DNA of 64,000 nt from NCBI GenBank assembly GCA_033675265.1, contig JAUJYZ010000967.1, positions 658,710-722,709 of the forward strand, in the 5' to 3' direction. The translations under genes were made by a program, and so were the position numbers. Source of the DNA: Actinostola sp. cb2023. Taxonomy: Eukaryota > Cnidaria > Anthozoa > Actiniaria > Actinostolidae. The notes below the pieces were generated by a model that saw only the letters and a program-made list of their open reading frames with translations, was not told where the DNA came from and ran no database searches. Positions 12,828 to 24,723 of this stretch are shown here, one piece after another (within the stretch, counting starts at the first letter, position 1; the number at the start of each line of letters is the position of its first letter).

Positions 12828-13800
12828 CAACACCGAACGCATGGTCGCAAGCAGCGAAAGATCAGAAAACAGTAGAGAAAAAGCACTTGAGAAGCAACAA
12901 AATGAAGACGAAATTCATTTTGCATGTACAACAAACGTTGTGGACGGTATGGCCTTCGAAAAGCTGGCAAACACGTCTGGATTCAAACAGAATCGTTTGA
13001 ACTCACGGTTCGATGCGCAGAGTATAGAATCTAGATATTTCTAGCTTTAATACGTACTATGAAACTCTGGTCAAGTAATTTGTAAGTAATCATGAATGAA
13101 ATTGATATTTAAAACCGTCATTTTCTTAACAATATACTTTAGAACTTTAAATATTTTTCTAGAAGTATTCTCGGGAACCCAGGGGTATACACCTATTTCA
13201 AAAAACGTTGGCATCTGAAATCTGAATCTGAAATCTGAATTTGTGACCTAAAAACACTCGTAGCCACATTATATGCCAACGCAGGTCTTTGCCTAAAGGT
13301 CGTGGCATATTCCAGTAATACTCCAGTTTCGAGTTGTTTACACACCGCTGTACTCAGGAGGGAGGGGATGACTCCATTGTTCAACACTGAAACACTCACA
13401 CCTACCAGTGTGACGTCACGGCTCGCTTGAACGAATTTCAATATCTGGTCTTCTTGATGCCGACTATAAAATGCTCAATATTCTGTTCATATTTACATTG
13501 TACAGTCTATATGTATATTATTTTATCTTCTAGAGGTATTATTGTGTAAGAATATTAATACCGAGATAAAAGTAATGCAAGGATTAAGTGTTTTTTTCGG
13601 AGTTTTAGTCTTGACGGTTATCAAAATGGAGATCGAAATCTTTCGACCGGGTAAAGGTCTCGGCTTTCTAGAGAAGCTAAATTAAGCAATGGTTACTTCA
13701 AAAAAGGATGTTCTACTTAGAAGGTAATAATCATGGACTGTGTTGAATATGGTGGATGTACATGCTCTGGATCTTCGTATCAATCCCTCCAAAGTTGTTG
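12828..13800. other. No intact gene; fragments of foldback families
   Basis: 13189-13345 joins the end of the 12564-12827 family to the end of the 8111-8346 family (ACTCCAGTTTCGAGTTGTTT). No protein that I recognise. Confidence 0.45.
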
Positions 13801-13823
13801 TGTACAAAATTAAGCTAAGGTAA

Positions 13824-14111
13824 ATTTACACAAGGCATGCAACTTCGAGCCGTCCGAACGTTACCTCGGTCCATATTCTCGTCAAAATTCACCATTTTTT
13901 CAAGGCTTTCAAACATCGGGCTTGGAATACAATCCGTAAACTGGCATCTCAATTCCAAATAGAGGATCAAGCATCGTCCGAACATAGACACAACTTGGTG
14001 TATCAAGCTACATGTCCTTACTGTCCCGATACGTACGTTGGTGAAACAGCTAGGAGATTACAAACAAGAATAAACGAACACAGTATTAAAGACAAAAATC
14101 CGCCCTTCTAA
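13824..14111 (+). pseudogene. GIY-YIG endonuclease fragment of a Penelope-like retroelement
   Basis: The open stretch from 13824 to the TAA at 14109 encodes about 95 residues. It ends CPYCPDTYVGETARRLQTRI then NEH. The CxxC, Y-V-G, R..R and H pattern fits the GIY-YIG nuclease with preceding zinc-like cysteines that Penelope-like elements carry C-terminal to their reverse transcriptase. The upstream part (KAFKHRAWNTIRKLASQFQ) has the expected basic character, but no reverse transcriptase is present. The frame is cut a few bases before a hairpin element at 14117. A dead 3' fragment is most likely. Confidence 0.6.
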
Positions 14112-14116
14112 AGGCC

Positions 14117-14188
14117 TTGTTACACGGTGAAACTTTTTCGTGAAACTGTTTCGTGAAACGGTGCGAGACAGTTTCACCGTGTAACATG
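14117..14188. repeat. Short hairpin element
   Basis: TTGTTACACGGTGAAAC and its near complement GTTTCACCGTGTAACA enclose repeated TCGTGAAAC. It abuts the broken end of the Penelope-like fragment and may have caused the break. Confidence 0.65.
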
Positions 14189-16010
14189 TTTTCTGAAACT
14201 CGTTGTAAAATTCTGATCACCAGCCTCCCTCGATATAATTATTTCTAGTGCAATACCCTTTATCGAAGCCGGTCAGGCGCGCGAAAATTGATAAAACATG
14301 GCGCAAGACGATGGAACAAGACGTGCTCTTGCCGTTTTATTGAGGATGACGAAACTGAACCAGTTATAGCAATTAAACTATTTTTGCAATTTAATGTAGG
14401 AAGCGGTCTTATTTAGACCCCTCAAATTCCGTAACAAAACAGCGTACAAATGTGAACTAGCTGAAACAGTAGCGAGTTGGTTGTGGTACTGGTCTTTATT
14501 GGAAGCTCTTGGATTTGAGTTACATCGGTTAACAGTTGTGTTCTAGGTTGAATTCGTAGTCATATTGACTGCGCGCTTCTTTTATAATGATTTCATTGTC
14601 ACACGCTAATAGGTCACGTGTCAGAATGAATGCATAATCTAGGCGTATTTGTCTTAGGATTAGATTTGATTCTACTGTTTGATAAAGAGATTATTCAATG
14701 TTATTTTGATTGCTAGTAAGAGTATCTGACAATTGGATAATAATAGAATACTGAAATATGGATATACTTCGATAGTTATCAAACTGTATGAGTTTGAAGA
14801 CTCAGATCTTGTAACTGATTAAGTTGGTAAACATATACGTGGCACCGCAGTTTGTACTCTACTGCGCAAGGTCTTAGGTCAAGTAATTATTCTTTAGAAT
14901 TGCTAAAGTACGTTAGCTGTATTTGTTCAGCTTGTTGACTGAGTAAACTTGGATTGGTCAGATGACATAAGACTTAGTTCGTTTGTACAGGAAATGTACA
15001 AAGATTCAGTTCGCGTAGCGTTACTATGGTAACTCTTTAGATAAAATATATCTTGAGATATTATGATTCTCAAGCGTTCCTAGCTTCACGATACATCCCC
15101 GTCGTCACATTCGAGCTCCGCGAGACAAGAGTTGGGATATATAACAAAAAGATCGACAGTACTCTGTTTTCAATGCTAAAACGATGACATGCTAATTTAT
15201 GCTAATTTGTTTTGGAATTGAAAGTAAATAGTGTATTCCCTGCACCAAAAATGTTGAAAATATCGAAAATTGAAAGTTGAATATAGAAATTAATCCCTAC
15301 ACCGTAATATTGTAAGAAGTTTACAATACTGAAAAATTATACCTGAGAAAAATTTTAAAATACCTCTGAGAACTTCTTAACGTTGAAGCCAAAATAAATC
15401 TGGAAAATTGAATAAACGTTAGAACCATTCTTAGAAGTGTACAAGAATAAATATGAATAAATAAGCTGTCTAAACTACCTACAGCTGTCTAAATTGACTA
15501 TTGTCAAAGTTCGTTTTGGATGAATCTGGTCTGTACATCGTTGTGTGGCTTCGATGCTTGGAAATTCTTCAGGCTTGCAAATCTGTCTTGGAAGATCTTG
15601 CAGCTTGACTTTAGTTTTAGTTTTCTTGTCGTTGTCGGACATCGTTGTCTGTTGTCGTTGTCTTTGTGGTTATGGAGGCAATTTACCATAATCTAGGCAT
15701 TGTTCTATGATATGTAGAATATCATTATCTTGAAATCTTGATTCTTGAGGATGATGAGTTTGTCGTATATCAACTGAATCCAAGAACTTTCTTGTTGGGG
15801 ATCGTTGAGCTATAGTCTCGGGACAAACAAATGCGTCATGTTGAATAGAAGCATGAAGTCAATGTATCAGCTTTGCTTTGAAAACATTCAATGGTACGTT
15901 GTACACAACAAAAATGTACAAGAAGAGCTGTTTTTGTGTCAATACAAAGCTGAGTATTACGTGACAAACATACAATAACGTGGTCTTTGTTGATATGTAG
16001 TTATTTATAA
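14189..16010. other. No recognised feature
   Basis: AT-rich sequence with no reading frame longer than about 60 codons that looks coding, and no tandem or inverted repeats that I could identify. Confidence 0.4.
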
Positions 16011-16011
16011 A

Positions 16012-16017
16012 TTTATT
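16012..16017 (-). terminator. Poly(A) signal after the orphan reading frame
   Basis: AATAAA on the minus strand starts about 15 bases after the stop of the 422-codon frame. The 3' UTR would be very short. Confidence 0.45.
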
Positions 16018-16030
16018 GCGTTTTAAAAAT

Positions 16031-17299
16031 CTATAATTCTATTCCTGGGTCGAACGGAAATCGCAAATTCATTGATATAACTGGTTCTGAATCAGAGCGT
16101 AATGGTATATCAAAAGTGTTAATCGTTTTAACGGTATCTCTAGATATAGCATGTTGGTCAGTTATCCAATTTGATAAACGCTTAGTAATTAACTTCTTTA
16201 TCCAATGAAAACATGAATTCTTAAGATCTATAACATCTTTGTAATATTCTAGACATTCTGTGTCTTCTCTCTTTGTCGTTTCTTCAATGTTATGGTCAGA
16301 AAGCAAACTTTTCATTAACAGTAAAACAAACAAAAATAGGTCATATACGCGATTCGTCACTGACCATGTTTGTTTACATACAAACAAATTATAAACTGGA
16401 CAAGTTACTGAAAAATCCTTAATTGCACTTTTGTCATCTTCTATGACCTTATTGTCATTAATATAAACGTCCTCTTCTTCTGCGGGAATGCGTTTTTCTT
16501 CATTATCATTATTCTCAAGTGAATTTTTCAAAAGCAAATCTTGTTCGTTATAAAATTGTTTAGTTAAGTATTGCTCTGTCCTAGTTGTGTAATCAAGTGG
16601 TTGATATACAAAGGACTTCATGTTTAAATGATTACTACACAAACCATCTTTGCCTAAATCTTTAGGTCTGATATCTGGTTTCTTGTCTAATAGTTGATCA
16701 TTAAACTTATCTTGCACATAAAATGAGAAGTAATCTTCTATTTTAGCAAAAGCTAATCGCATGTATCTACTAAAATCGTGACCAATGGTCTTAAAGCGAT
16801 TAAAAACTGTAGTATACATTTCGCGCGGATTAGTGAACTCGTGGATTTTCACGGCTAAATCGAAACAGCAATGAAAAATAAACTGACATATTATGGTAAC
16901 TATCGTAGTAAAACTAAGTGAACAAACCTTATAGAAGATAGAATCGTGATTGTTCATTTTCGAAGATTCTAAGCGGTCTAAACGTGGTATATCACTAGTA
17001 ATTAGTTTTGCAGAATGAACAAAAGTATTTGTGTAAGGAGCGGTATCCTTTCGTTGTGTCATTATACCAGGCGTATTGTTCTCTGCTAACTGATAGTCCA
17101 AATTATCGGAAGTTATTTTCTTAATAATGTTTTCGGAAATATCTGGAAATGAAGTTGTGGTAAGTGTGGTCGACGGAAGATCAATTTCATTAAGTGTAGG
17201 AAATGAAAGTCCAGTAACTTCAAGGTGATCAAACACAGTTGGTTGCTTTGTGGACACAAGTGGTGTAACAAAAGAAGCAATTTCCGACTTGTCAATCAC
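16031..17299 (-). CDS. Orphan open reading frame, probable terminal exon, unknown function
   Basis: 422 codons are open in AT-rich DNA, which is unlikely by chance. The frame stays open upstream to a TGA near 17375. The codon at the nominal start is GTG, so the true start is either an internal ATG or an upstream exon (AG acceptors lie near 17345-17360). The product is polar and acidic, with a hydrophobic, Cys-containing segment at about residues 128-155 (SFTTIVTIICQFIFHCC) and a second at about 316-332 (LFLFVLLLMKSLL), so two membrane segments are possible. The C-terminus is NLRFPFDPGIEL. I do not recognise a family. It stops immediately before a minus-strand poly(A) signal and sits beside a dispersed repeat (17371-18010), so a mobile-element or captured gene is possible. 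Confidence 0.45.
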   Translation of the reverse strand: MIDKSEIASFVTPLVSTKQPTVFDHLEVTGLSFPTLNEIDLPSTTLTTTSFPDISENIIKKITSDNLDYQLAENNTPGIMTQRKDTAPYTNTFVHSAKLITSDIPRLDRLESSKMNNHDSIFYKVCSLSFTTIVTIICQFIFHCCFDLAVKIHEFTNPREMYTTVFNRFKTIGHDFSRYMRLAFAKIEDYFSFYVQDKFNDQLLDKKPDIRPKDLGKDGLCSNHLNMKSFVYQPLDYTTRTEQYLTKQFYNEQDLLLKNSLENNDNEEKRIPAEEEDVYINDNKVIEDDKSAIKDFSVTCPVYNLFVCKQTWSVTNRVYDLFLFVLLLMKSLLSDHNIEETTKREDTECLEYYKDVIDLKNSCFHWIKKLITKRLSNWITDQHAISRDTVKTINTFDIPLRSDSEPVISMNLRFPFDPGIEL

Positions 17300-17370
17300 A
17301 GCAAAGTTTTCATAATTAGTTTTAACACTTATTTTGGGTTTAAGGATGTTTGCTGTCTTTGGACAAATAC

Positions 17371-18010
17371 AAATTCAGTACTGTTTTACAGCTGGTATTT
17401 CAAAAATATCCCTTCAACTTCTTGGGAAAACATCCTGTCCTTGTGCACTTGTCGAAACTTTAGACATACATAAATGACAACGCGTGGGACAGCAGCATAC
17501 GTTTGCACTTTAAATTCTAAATAATTTACTTGGGAGAGCGGTGTTGTTCATGTAATCATTCCAAAAGCTGGGTTTTGCCATAACGTATTTATATTTTTCC
17601 AAGCAGCACTCCTTTCTCAAATAGAAAAACAAAATTATATCAATTCATGTATATCAATTGTAGAAAACTTTTTGCAGATTAAAAAAATGTCAATAATTTG
17701 CACAATGGCGCTTCTGAATAATAAATTAAACCCACTCTGACGTCACCGAATTAGCATATCACGATTTCAATCCTTGCGAAGCTCAAATCACAAAATACTG
17801 AACCATTCCACTCTTCACTTCATATGTAATCGATTTTCAAAAGAAACAATTTCGTGTCATATACACTTTAATATCTACATGACTAATATCTGTTTCACGG
17901 GTTAAGTGCCATCACTCTACGGCTGCACAATAGATTTACCAAATAATCAGACAATGATTGTTTGGAATTGGAGTGAAAAGAAAGCGGAATTTCAGCTGTT
18001 GGTAAATTAA
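17371..18010 (+). mobile_element. Dispersed repeat copy A, interrupted by another element
   Basis: 17371-17560 and 17921-18010 match 35357-35610 and 35626-35715 at about 90% by eye (shared TACAGCTGGTATTTCAAAAA and AGTGAAAAGAAAGCGGAATT). Here the two halves are separated by about 360 bp that resemble half of the 8577-9038 foldback family (GACGTCACCGAATTAGCATA). Nested insertion is the simplest reading. Confidence 0.65.
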
Positions 18011-18113
18011 AAATGAGTACTGAATGAGTATTTTCAGAACGCAAACGTAGCTACAAACAGCAGCGCAGCACAAGGAACACTCGTTGTCCGTGATTGGCTA
18101 TTGTAGCGCGTCT

Positions 18114-18809
18114 AACCACAGGCAGCCCAACCATTGCTTTCTAGGCTACTAAATAGTCAAGTCAAATGATATTTGCGTCTTTTTTTGATGGGGTTCCTGT
18201 GGTAGAGCACGCGCGCGCGATACGTATTATGTTGGGTTCCCTGTGTATATAGAAATGTACTGATGATGTTGGGATCCCTTTTTTGTCAATATGACGTGAA
18301 AATTCAATTTTTCTTCGAATAACTAAACTTTACCGTATTCTCTAAACACTTTATAAGTGTCAGTCGTCTAACTTCACCGTACGCTGAGAAACTTTATTTT
18401 TGACATTTTGCGCCTCATGGACCGATGTGCGCCGCAGTTCAGTGGTGCACTTTTCCGTGAAACATTCGGATTTTTACTTCGAGAGGACATCGGCAAGCGC
18501 TCGACAAATCTGAATTGTGCTCTTTTCGGCAAGTTTTAATATTTATATTTTCACTAAACATAAGTCAAAACATCTACAATATACTTTATTTGTTTCCTGT
18601 TTTGACTTTTATAAAAGTATTTGTATTGATTTTTGATTTTTGTCGATTAAAATGCTTCAAAATCGAGGCATTATAATAATAATAATAATAATAATACTTT
18701 ATTCATTAATATTAATACTTCAATATCAATCAGGCATTGTGTTTCATAAATGCTGAATAGTCTCAATATTTAGTATTAGTATTTACCAAATCAGTGGATA
18801 ACAGTTTGG

Positions 18810-18849
<40 letters not shown>

Positions 18850-21034
18850 TTATAACCCATCGATAAATTTTCGCGCGTGCCCATTGGTTAAAACGGATCA
18901 CGTGGTACGATTTCACTGGAAGGATGTCAGGTAATATCCCCCAGTTTTGAGATGATATCCCCCACTTTGGAGAAAAATGAAATTATCTGAACTTTTTAAA
19001 GACTGGTAATGTATTTTTAATAGGTAAATTAGCTTGTATAACATACATGTGGTGTACTTGTTCCTTTTTGGGGATTTTAACGTCCATACGACAGGTATTT
19101 GAGGTATTTTTATAATTTTTCGATCCTTGAACTACGAACAAACGTCAAAATCGGCGCCCAAAAAGTCACTCAAATAAAACCCAAAATATCAAGAAAACGA
19201 CTCAAAAAGCTTCAAGAACTATCAAACTTTTATTTTCGAATACTTTTTTAGAAGTTTACACATGAAAAGATCTCAAACGGAACGGATATTTGAACTCGAT
19301 GAAACTTGTTTTCATCCGTCATTTTGTTTTGGTTTCTTTACATTGTAGTCGACGTAGAAAATTCATCGAAGGGTTATAAAATAAATAAACCCCTTTCTGG
19401 CTTACAGGTATATCGGCTGATAGCCTTGGCTTAGAGATGGTCCTCAAAATATCACAGTTGCCCTCGAAGCTTCGCTTCTCGGCCAACTGTTCATTTTTCG
19501 GACCATCTCTCAGCCGCGGACATTATCAGCCGATATACCAGTTTCGCCAGAAGGGGTTTATTTACTAAAACTATTCACTGTTTTGGGACGAGTTTCAAAA
19601 TGGCGTCTCGTTTCGCTACAGTCTCCGAATTTATTTGTTTAATAAAGTGTCATTTTTTATCCAACTGATTTGATAAATATACTAAAAGGACTCGCGGCTC
19701 GGTAAATATCCACCATACTCACCTCCACTTCGGGGAATAATTGTTCACTACACAAGACATTTTTGCTATCAGTGCTAGGGTTGACAAAATGACAAACAAA
19801 CGTATTTATTTCAACAAAGCAGTCAAAACAAGTTTCACTAAGCTTTTCACACACGGTCTTTCAGATGTGGTTTTATTCACTATTTTGCTTCGAGTAATAC
19901 TATGAATAATACGAAAACAGTTCTACTATTATGCATGTCAACACAATCTCGTTGAACGAATAACAACAGAAACCGTTGAAAAAGCATGTTACACGGTAAC
20001 TCAGGGAAACGTATTTATTACTCAGTTTCTCTGAAGTCTAGTAAGTTGCTAGTATGTGTCAAACTTAAGACATAGTACTAACCGACGAGCACGCGCCTGT
20101 TTCCTACATACCCAGGGTAAACTAGCTGAAGTCTTGCAAAATGGCGGTACATGTCAAAGAGAAGTTGATGAAACAAAACATTATATTTTCGGTGTAAACG
20201 TATGGATTCTATTCCTTATTCATGGTAAGTTTAGAAGTTTACAATTCATGTTAACTATATTAAGTAACCTTAGAAGGAATTGGACGGTTTTAAAGTAGTC
20301 CTTTTTCATTTTGAATGGTGGAGAATTATATGTTGGGCTCGACACGCGAAAGTTTTGTAAAGCAACTTAACTAAAAGTATTTTTGTCAAGGTTTTTACGT
20401 ATACTTACTCTAACTGTTCTCTAAGTAAAAGCACTTGCCTATACTAGGGCAGAAGGGCTGCTTACTAATCCTCAGCAAATTAGTTTTCATAAATTATGAC
20501 TGAGCTATTTGACTTGTGTAGTTTTGTCAGTGATCAAATACACTTCAACACTCTCAACTGACTGATGGTACATCTCTATTTAAAACATTTTGACTATCTC
20601 ATCAGAAAGTGTTTGACGTAATTTTGTACTTTCTTACAGTTGTTCTTACTGAAAACACAAGGGAACGACAACACAGCATAAACCATCTGAAGCAAAAATA
20701 TAGACGAACTCAATTCACTGGCATCGAAGGAGTCATCGGAATGGCGATGCATGACTCGTGAAGCTGCCGTGAACTAAAATATTAACTGTTCTTCACCACT
20801 ACTGAACTGCGGCGCACATCAGGCCATGATACGTCATCAGTTTCACACCTTCACTATGTACATTACTGCGGGCGCTTCTTGCGGGACGCGCACAGGGATC
20901 CCAACATAATATATTTTTATGCATAGCGCGCGCGCGCTCTACCACAGCAAACCCATCAAAAAAAAGACGCAAATATCATTTTATTTGATTATTTAGTAGC
21001 CTCAAAAGCAATGGTTGGGCTGCCTATGGTAAGG
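18114..21034. mobile_element. 2.9-kb element with inverted ends
   Basis: The left end CCACAGGCAGCCCAACCATT and the right end AATGGTTGGGCTGCCTATGG are inverted copies. The arms share about 120 bp, including AATGATATTTGCGTC and a run of alternating GC, and a further inner pair GATGTGCGCCGCAGTTCAGT (18423) and its complement (20807). The interior has no transposase that I recognise, a TAA microsatellite (18673-18700) and a nested foldback at 19380-19566. Non-autonomous DNA element, superfamily unknown. Confidence 0.55.
19380..19566. repeat. Nested foldback
   Basis: AAACCCCTTTCTGGCTTACAGGT pairs imperfectly with the block before AGAAGGGGTTTATTTA. Inner arms share GGTATATCGGCTGATA and AGAGATGGTCC with their complements. 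Confidence 0.7.
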
Positions 21035-22690
21035 ACGAAACATGTTCTCTTTATATAACGACTTTGTTGTACGTAAAGAATTAATACTAAAGGTTTAGAA
21101 CCAATCAATATGACAAGAATTTCAAAATCTTTTGAAGTCCAAATAAGGAGAGTTTCAACGATATTATTATATCTGTTTTAAAATATGATCGATAATTTCG
21201 ATAATAAATTGTCCATTGAAGCTGCACACCTGCATATTATTTCTTCTCAATATGGCGCACGCGGCATTCATAAGTCGCTGGACGCACACAAACCATTTCT
21301 ACCAAAGGTTTAACGGTCTTTGAGACTGGGTGCAGTGAGTTGATGTACATATATCAACCTTTAAATTGTCATGATGATCTTACCGTAATCGGGTAGAGAA
21401 ATGACAATTATTTCAGCACACTTTTGGCAAGAAATGATAAAATTATCGCTTAGTAAGCAAAAACAAAACTATACAACCAAAGCTAGTCAAGACTTCATTT
21501 GTGGAAAGTACAAACGTCTAAATTAGATCACTTAATCAGTAACTCTAGATTTGTGAATTGTCGCTTCGTAGTGAAAATAGAAAACCGCTTTTGGATCTGA
21601 ATGTGATCAGTAAAAAAGACAATGTTATTAGTGCCGGTAGAGCCGGAAATGATACCACGGAAATGATACCACGATTTCTTTGCCAGTTTATAGCGACTTT
21701 GCATACGATTTTACATCTTACGCAGGTGATCAGTTTAGTCAAACTCCGACTGATCGAGAAACTTCAAAGACGTCGATATAGGAGATACTCAGTCATGGCA
21801 GAGAATACAGGCAACAACACTACGATTCTGCAGTGTTTCTTTGTGAGTCCTTTCACTTGGCATTCATCTTTCTCCAACAATGCTACTAAAGCCTCCTCCA
21901 TCGCAACATGAAAAAATCGGAGATACCGTTTTTTAGATCAACTATTGCTGAGCCACCTTGCAAATTTTCAGTGAAATCCATCGAAACCCTAGCGACATTA
22001 AGCATTTGAAAGACGTGCATTTAGCGCTGAAAATAGTTCCGAGAAAAGACGCAATTACTGTTTTGGAAGATCAAGCCACACCATGTTTATCCAACACCTA
22101 GCGTAATTGAATCTGTCAACCACTTGTTAAGATATCTGGTCAGTATTCAGCAAAGGTCTACAGGTCATATGCAAATGACAAAATATCGCAGTAAATTTAT
22201 TGTGTTCTGGCTTGTTCGAGTATTACGGGTGCCGGGGCATGTTTTAGTGTGTGTATTTGTATGGTTTTCTTCTCTGTTTGGGAACGGTTTCTTTGAAGAC
22301 GAAGTCGACGATCTTTTTCTTGGATGAGAAAAAAAGATTTACATTTTCTTGAGGATGTGTATTTGCTTTTACATGTAAAAAGTTCAAAAGTGTATCGTTG
22401 TTTAAAAAAAATATTATGTATAGTTGTTGTATCATTCGCCGCGTGGTTATGAGTATCACGTACTGATGCGCTTCGACTGACGTCACAATCCAACCAATTA
22501 CTGTTGACATATCGTTTCCTGTAGCAAATTAGTCACGATTTTGGTTATCTTCATTTTCTCTGCTTGATTCGTTAAAATTTGTAATTTCTTTTAAAGAAAG
22601 TCATAGAAAAAGGGAAGCTTATTCAAAATCTTTAAAAATCCGATTTTGGAAATTTTTGCTAAAAAAACATATCCTGATACCTTAATGGGG
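21035..22690. other. No firm gene; possible upstream exon of the GPCR
   Basis: An ATG at about 21795 opens MAENTGNNTT and a donor-like TTT|GTGAGT follows at 21841. Asn-rich glycosylatable starts are common in GPCR N-termini, and the GPCR remnant begins at 22696 without one. No convincing acceptor connects them, so this stays speculative. Nothing else recognised. Confidence 0.25.
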
Positions 22691-22695
22691 TGAGC

Positions 22696-23629
22696 ATGCC
22701 GTTCACCATCCTGCTGATCGCTTTCATGATTATTATTATTGTCAAGAACCCTTCGCTTCGCCAGAAAGAGAGAGTGATGGCTTTACTGTATCTCTCAGTG
22801 ACTGACCTTTTCACTGGTTTAATCTCGCAACCATTGTTCATAGCCAAGGAAATATCACACCTGAACAACACTGAAGCAGATTGTGCTGTCGAAGATACTT
22901 TTGACTTCATATTTTGGATACTCTCTTATGCATCCTCCTATCACCTAGTGGTTGTTGCTTACGATAGACATGTCGCCATTAACCAACCGTACCAGTACTA
23001 CACGCGCATCACGGTCCGTCGACTTACCTACACCTCTATCTTCTTGTGGACTCTAACTATCGTGTATAATGGTCTATCATGATTACTTAAACCAAGCACA
23101 TCCTTATAAGACATTTTTAGACATCGCAGACTCCGCTGCAATTACGATCCAATTAGTATCCATGATCTATTTGTACTGTAGGATCTTTTTCACCTTGCGA
23201 CGGACTAAACTCAAAATAAAACAAGAGCAAGCTCGTTTGAGTCATCTACAGATTGCTGCTCAAAACAACCAAGTGAGGCAAAAGGAAAAGTCTGTGTTTA
23301 CAGCTGTTATTATTTGGGGCGCTTTTTTAATTTGTTATATACCACCGTGTGTGGTCGCATTAACAGCAATGGCTGTGGGTTCTGATATACGAGGCCCGTT
23401 ATTTTTCATCTTCGTTCCAATTGCTGAAACATGCGTACTGTTGAACTCTTTACTGAATCCTATAATATTTTGCATAAGAACATCTGAACTGAAAATAGAG
23501 TGTCGAAAGTTGTTAGGATTAGCTATAGAAAACGGTGACCTTGTGGCTGTTAATAGACAAGTAGAAAATAACATGGAACTGCAAGAGTTAGCATTTCCTG
23601 CCCCGAATCAGCCGATTGAAAACTGTTGA
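22696..23629 (+). pseudogene. Rhodopsin-family (class A) GPCR with a frameshift
   Basis: Two overlapping frames (22696-23082 and 23069-23629) make one seven-helix receptor. TM1 ends IIIIVKNPSLR, TM2 has LYLSVTDLFTGL, TM3 is followed by DRHVAI (DRY-like) and TM4 is FLWTLTIVY. The second frame continues with extracellular loop 2, TM5, a basic third loop, TM6 (ICYIPPCVVAL) and TM7 (LLNSLLNPIIF, like NPxxY), then a cytoplasmic tail. The +1 shift falls between TM4 and loop 2 near 23070-23080. The in-frame start is the ATG at 22696; it leaves almost no extracellular N-terminus, so the 5' end may also be missing. Intron-poor receptors of this kind form large families in cnidarians. A sequencing error at the shift, or an unrecognised intron, cannot be excluded. 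Confidence 0.75.
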
Positions 23630-23982
23630 GTTGTACAATGATTCAGATTACAACAGAGCATATTCCACAGATCGAAGGCTGCCAAGAGCACTGAAACCAA
23701 AAGGCCAATGATGATAATGACGACAATAAAGTACCTATATAGCGCAGAGAACAAAAGTCTCGTATTGTCATGAATTGTACCAGTTATTTAAAGTGCTACT
23801 TGGACAAAAATCAGTCAAAATTTAAAATGAGCTGTAATTTTGCTGTAGCAATTTTGTTGGGTGTAGAATGCGAAAAGTAGCATGTAAGTAGCGCGCACAC
23901 TTCACTCGCTAAAATTGTATTCAAAAACACAACAGAATCCTCAAATGTCTTGCCATAAATTCATAGTTTCTATATAATAAAG

Positions 23983-24160
23983 CAAATAGAACAGCTTCAT
24001 CTGTGCTCCGTTCAGTTATAAAGCACTTAGGAAGTAACGATAGGAAGTAACGATAGCACTCGAGAAGTGAGGAGAATTTCTCCCTACACTTCTCTCGTGC
24101 TATCGTCACTTCCTGCGTGCTTTATAACTGAACGGAGCACAGATGAAGCTGTTCTATTTG
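23983..24160. mobile_element. Foldback element
   Basis: AAATAGAACAGCTTCATCTG and its complement flank arms of about 85 bp that include TCCGTTCAGTTATAAAGCAC. The centre is a short GAGAAGTGAGG loop. Confidence 0.8.
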
Positions 24161-24177
24161 TTAAATAAAGCATATAT

Positions 24178-24378
24178 ATGGGGCGGGCGATTTTATATTT
24201 CACGCCCACTTCAAGATGGTGAATCGTCTTCGTATTTTCTTCGAGTTCACATAGAGTAATTCTTGGCAATTTCTTTGTTGGCTAAACTGCAATTACAATA
24301 AATGTTGAAGGTTATACATATTTGGCGGAGAAATCGTGTCAAACAAGCCGTAATTGTATGTATTTATTGTCTGATGAA
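24178..24378 (-). repeat. Dispersed repeat, inverted relative to a copy at 34632-34862
   Basis: Shared blocks in opposite orientation are ATCTTGAAGTGGGCGT, ATATAAAATCGCCCG, TATAACCTTCAACATTTAT and CAGACAATAAATACATACAA. No coding function supported. Confidence 0.65.
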
Positions 24379-24412
24379 GTTGGAGCTTATTTTCATTCAC
24401 TTTAATACTGCA

Positions 24413-24660
24413 TGGCTATCTAACGGATTGCTTCCCTCAAAACACTTTAAAGAAGATCCAGCTTTATGTGAAAGTTTCTACTCATCGATCACAGCGGTAA
24501 AACGCTTGCTTTTTCGTGGGCGTAAAATGCGAAGTGAGCTCACACTTTACGCCCACTAAAAAGCAAGCGTTTTACCGCAGTGATCGATGAGTAGAAACTT
24601 TCACATCAAGCTGGATCTTTTTTAAAGTGTTTTAAGGGGAACAATCCGTTAGATAGCCAG
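24413..24660. mobile_element. Foldback element
   Basis: GGCTATCTAACGGATTG to its complement, with arms of over 110 bp including GCGGTAAAACGCTTGCTTTT and TCATCGATCACAG. The centre is GCGAAGTGAGCTCACACTTT. Non-autonomous. Confidence 0.85.
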
Positions 24661-24723
24661 TAAGTAAATGAAATGCAGTGGCTATTCGTACGGTAACCGT
24701 ACGCCGACTCTGATTTTGTTATT

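Noticed and set aside
21558..21911. 117-codon plus-strand frame
   Set aside because: No recognisable protein. Only its last part (MAENTGNNTT) is mentioned as a possible GPCR exon.
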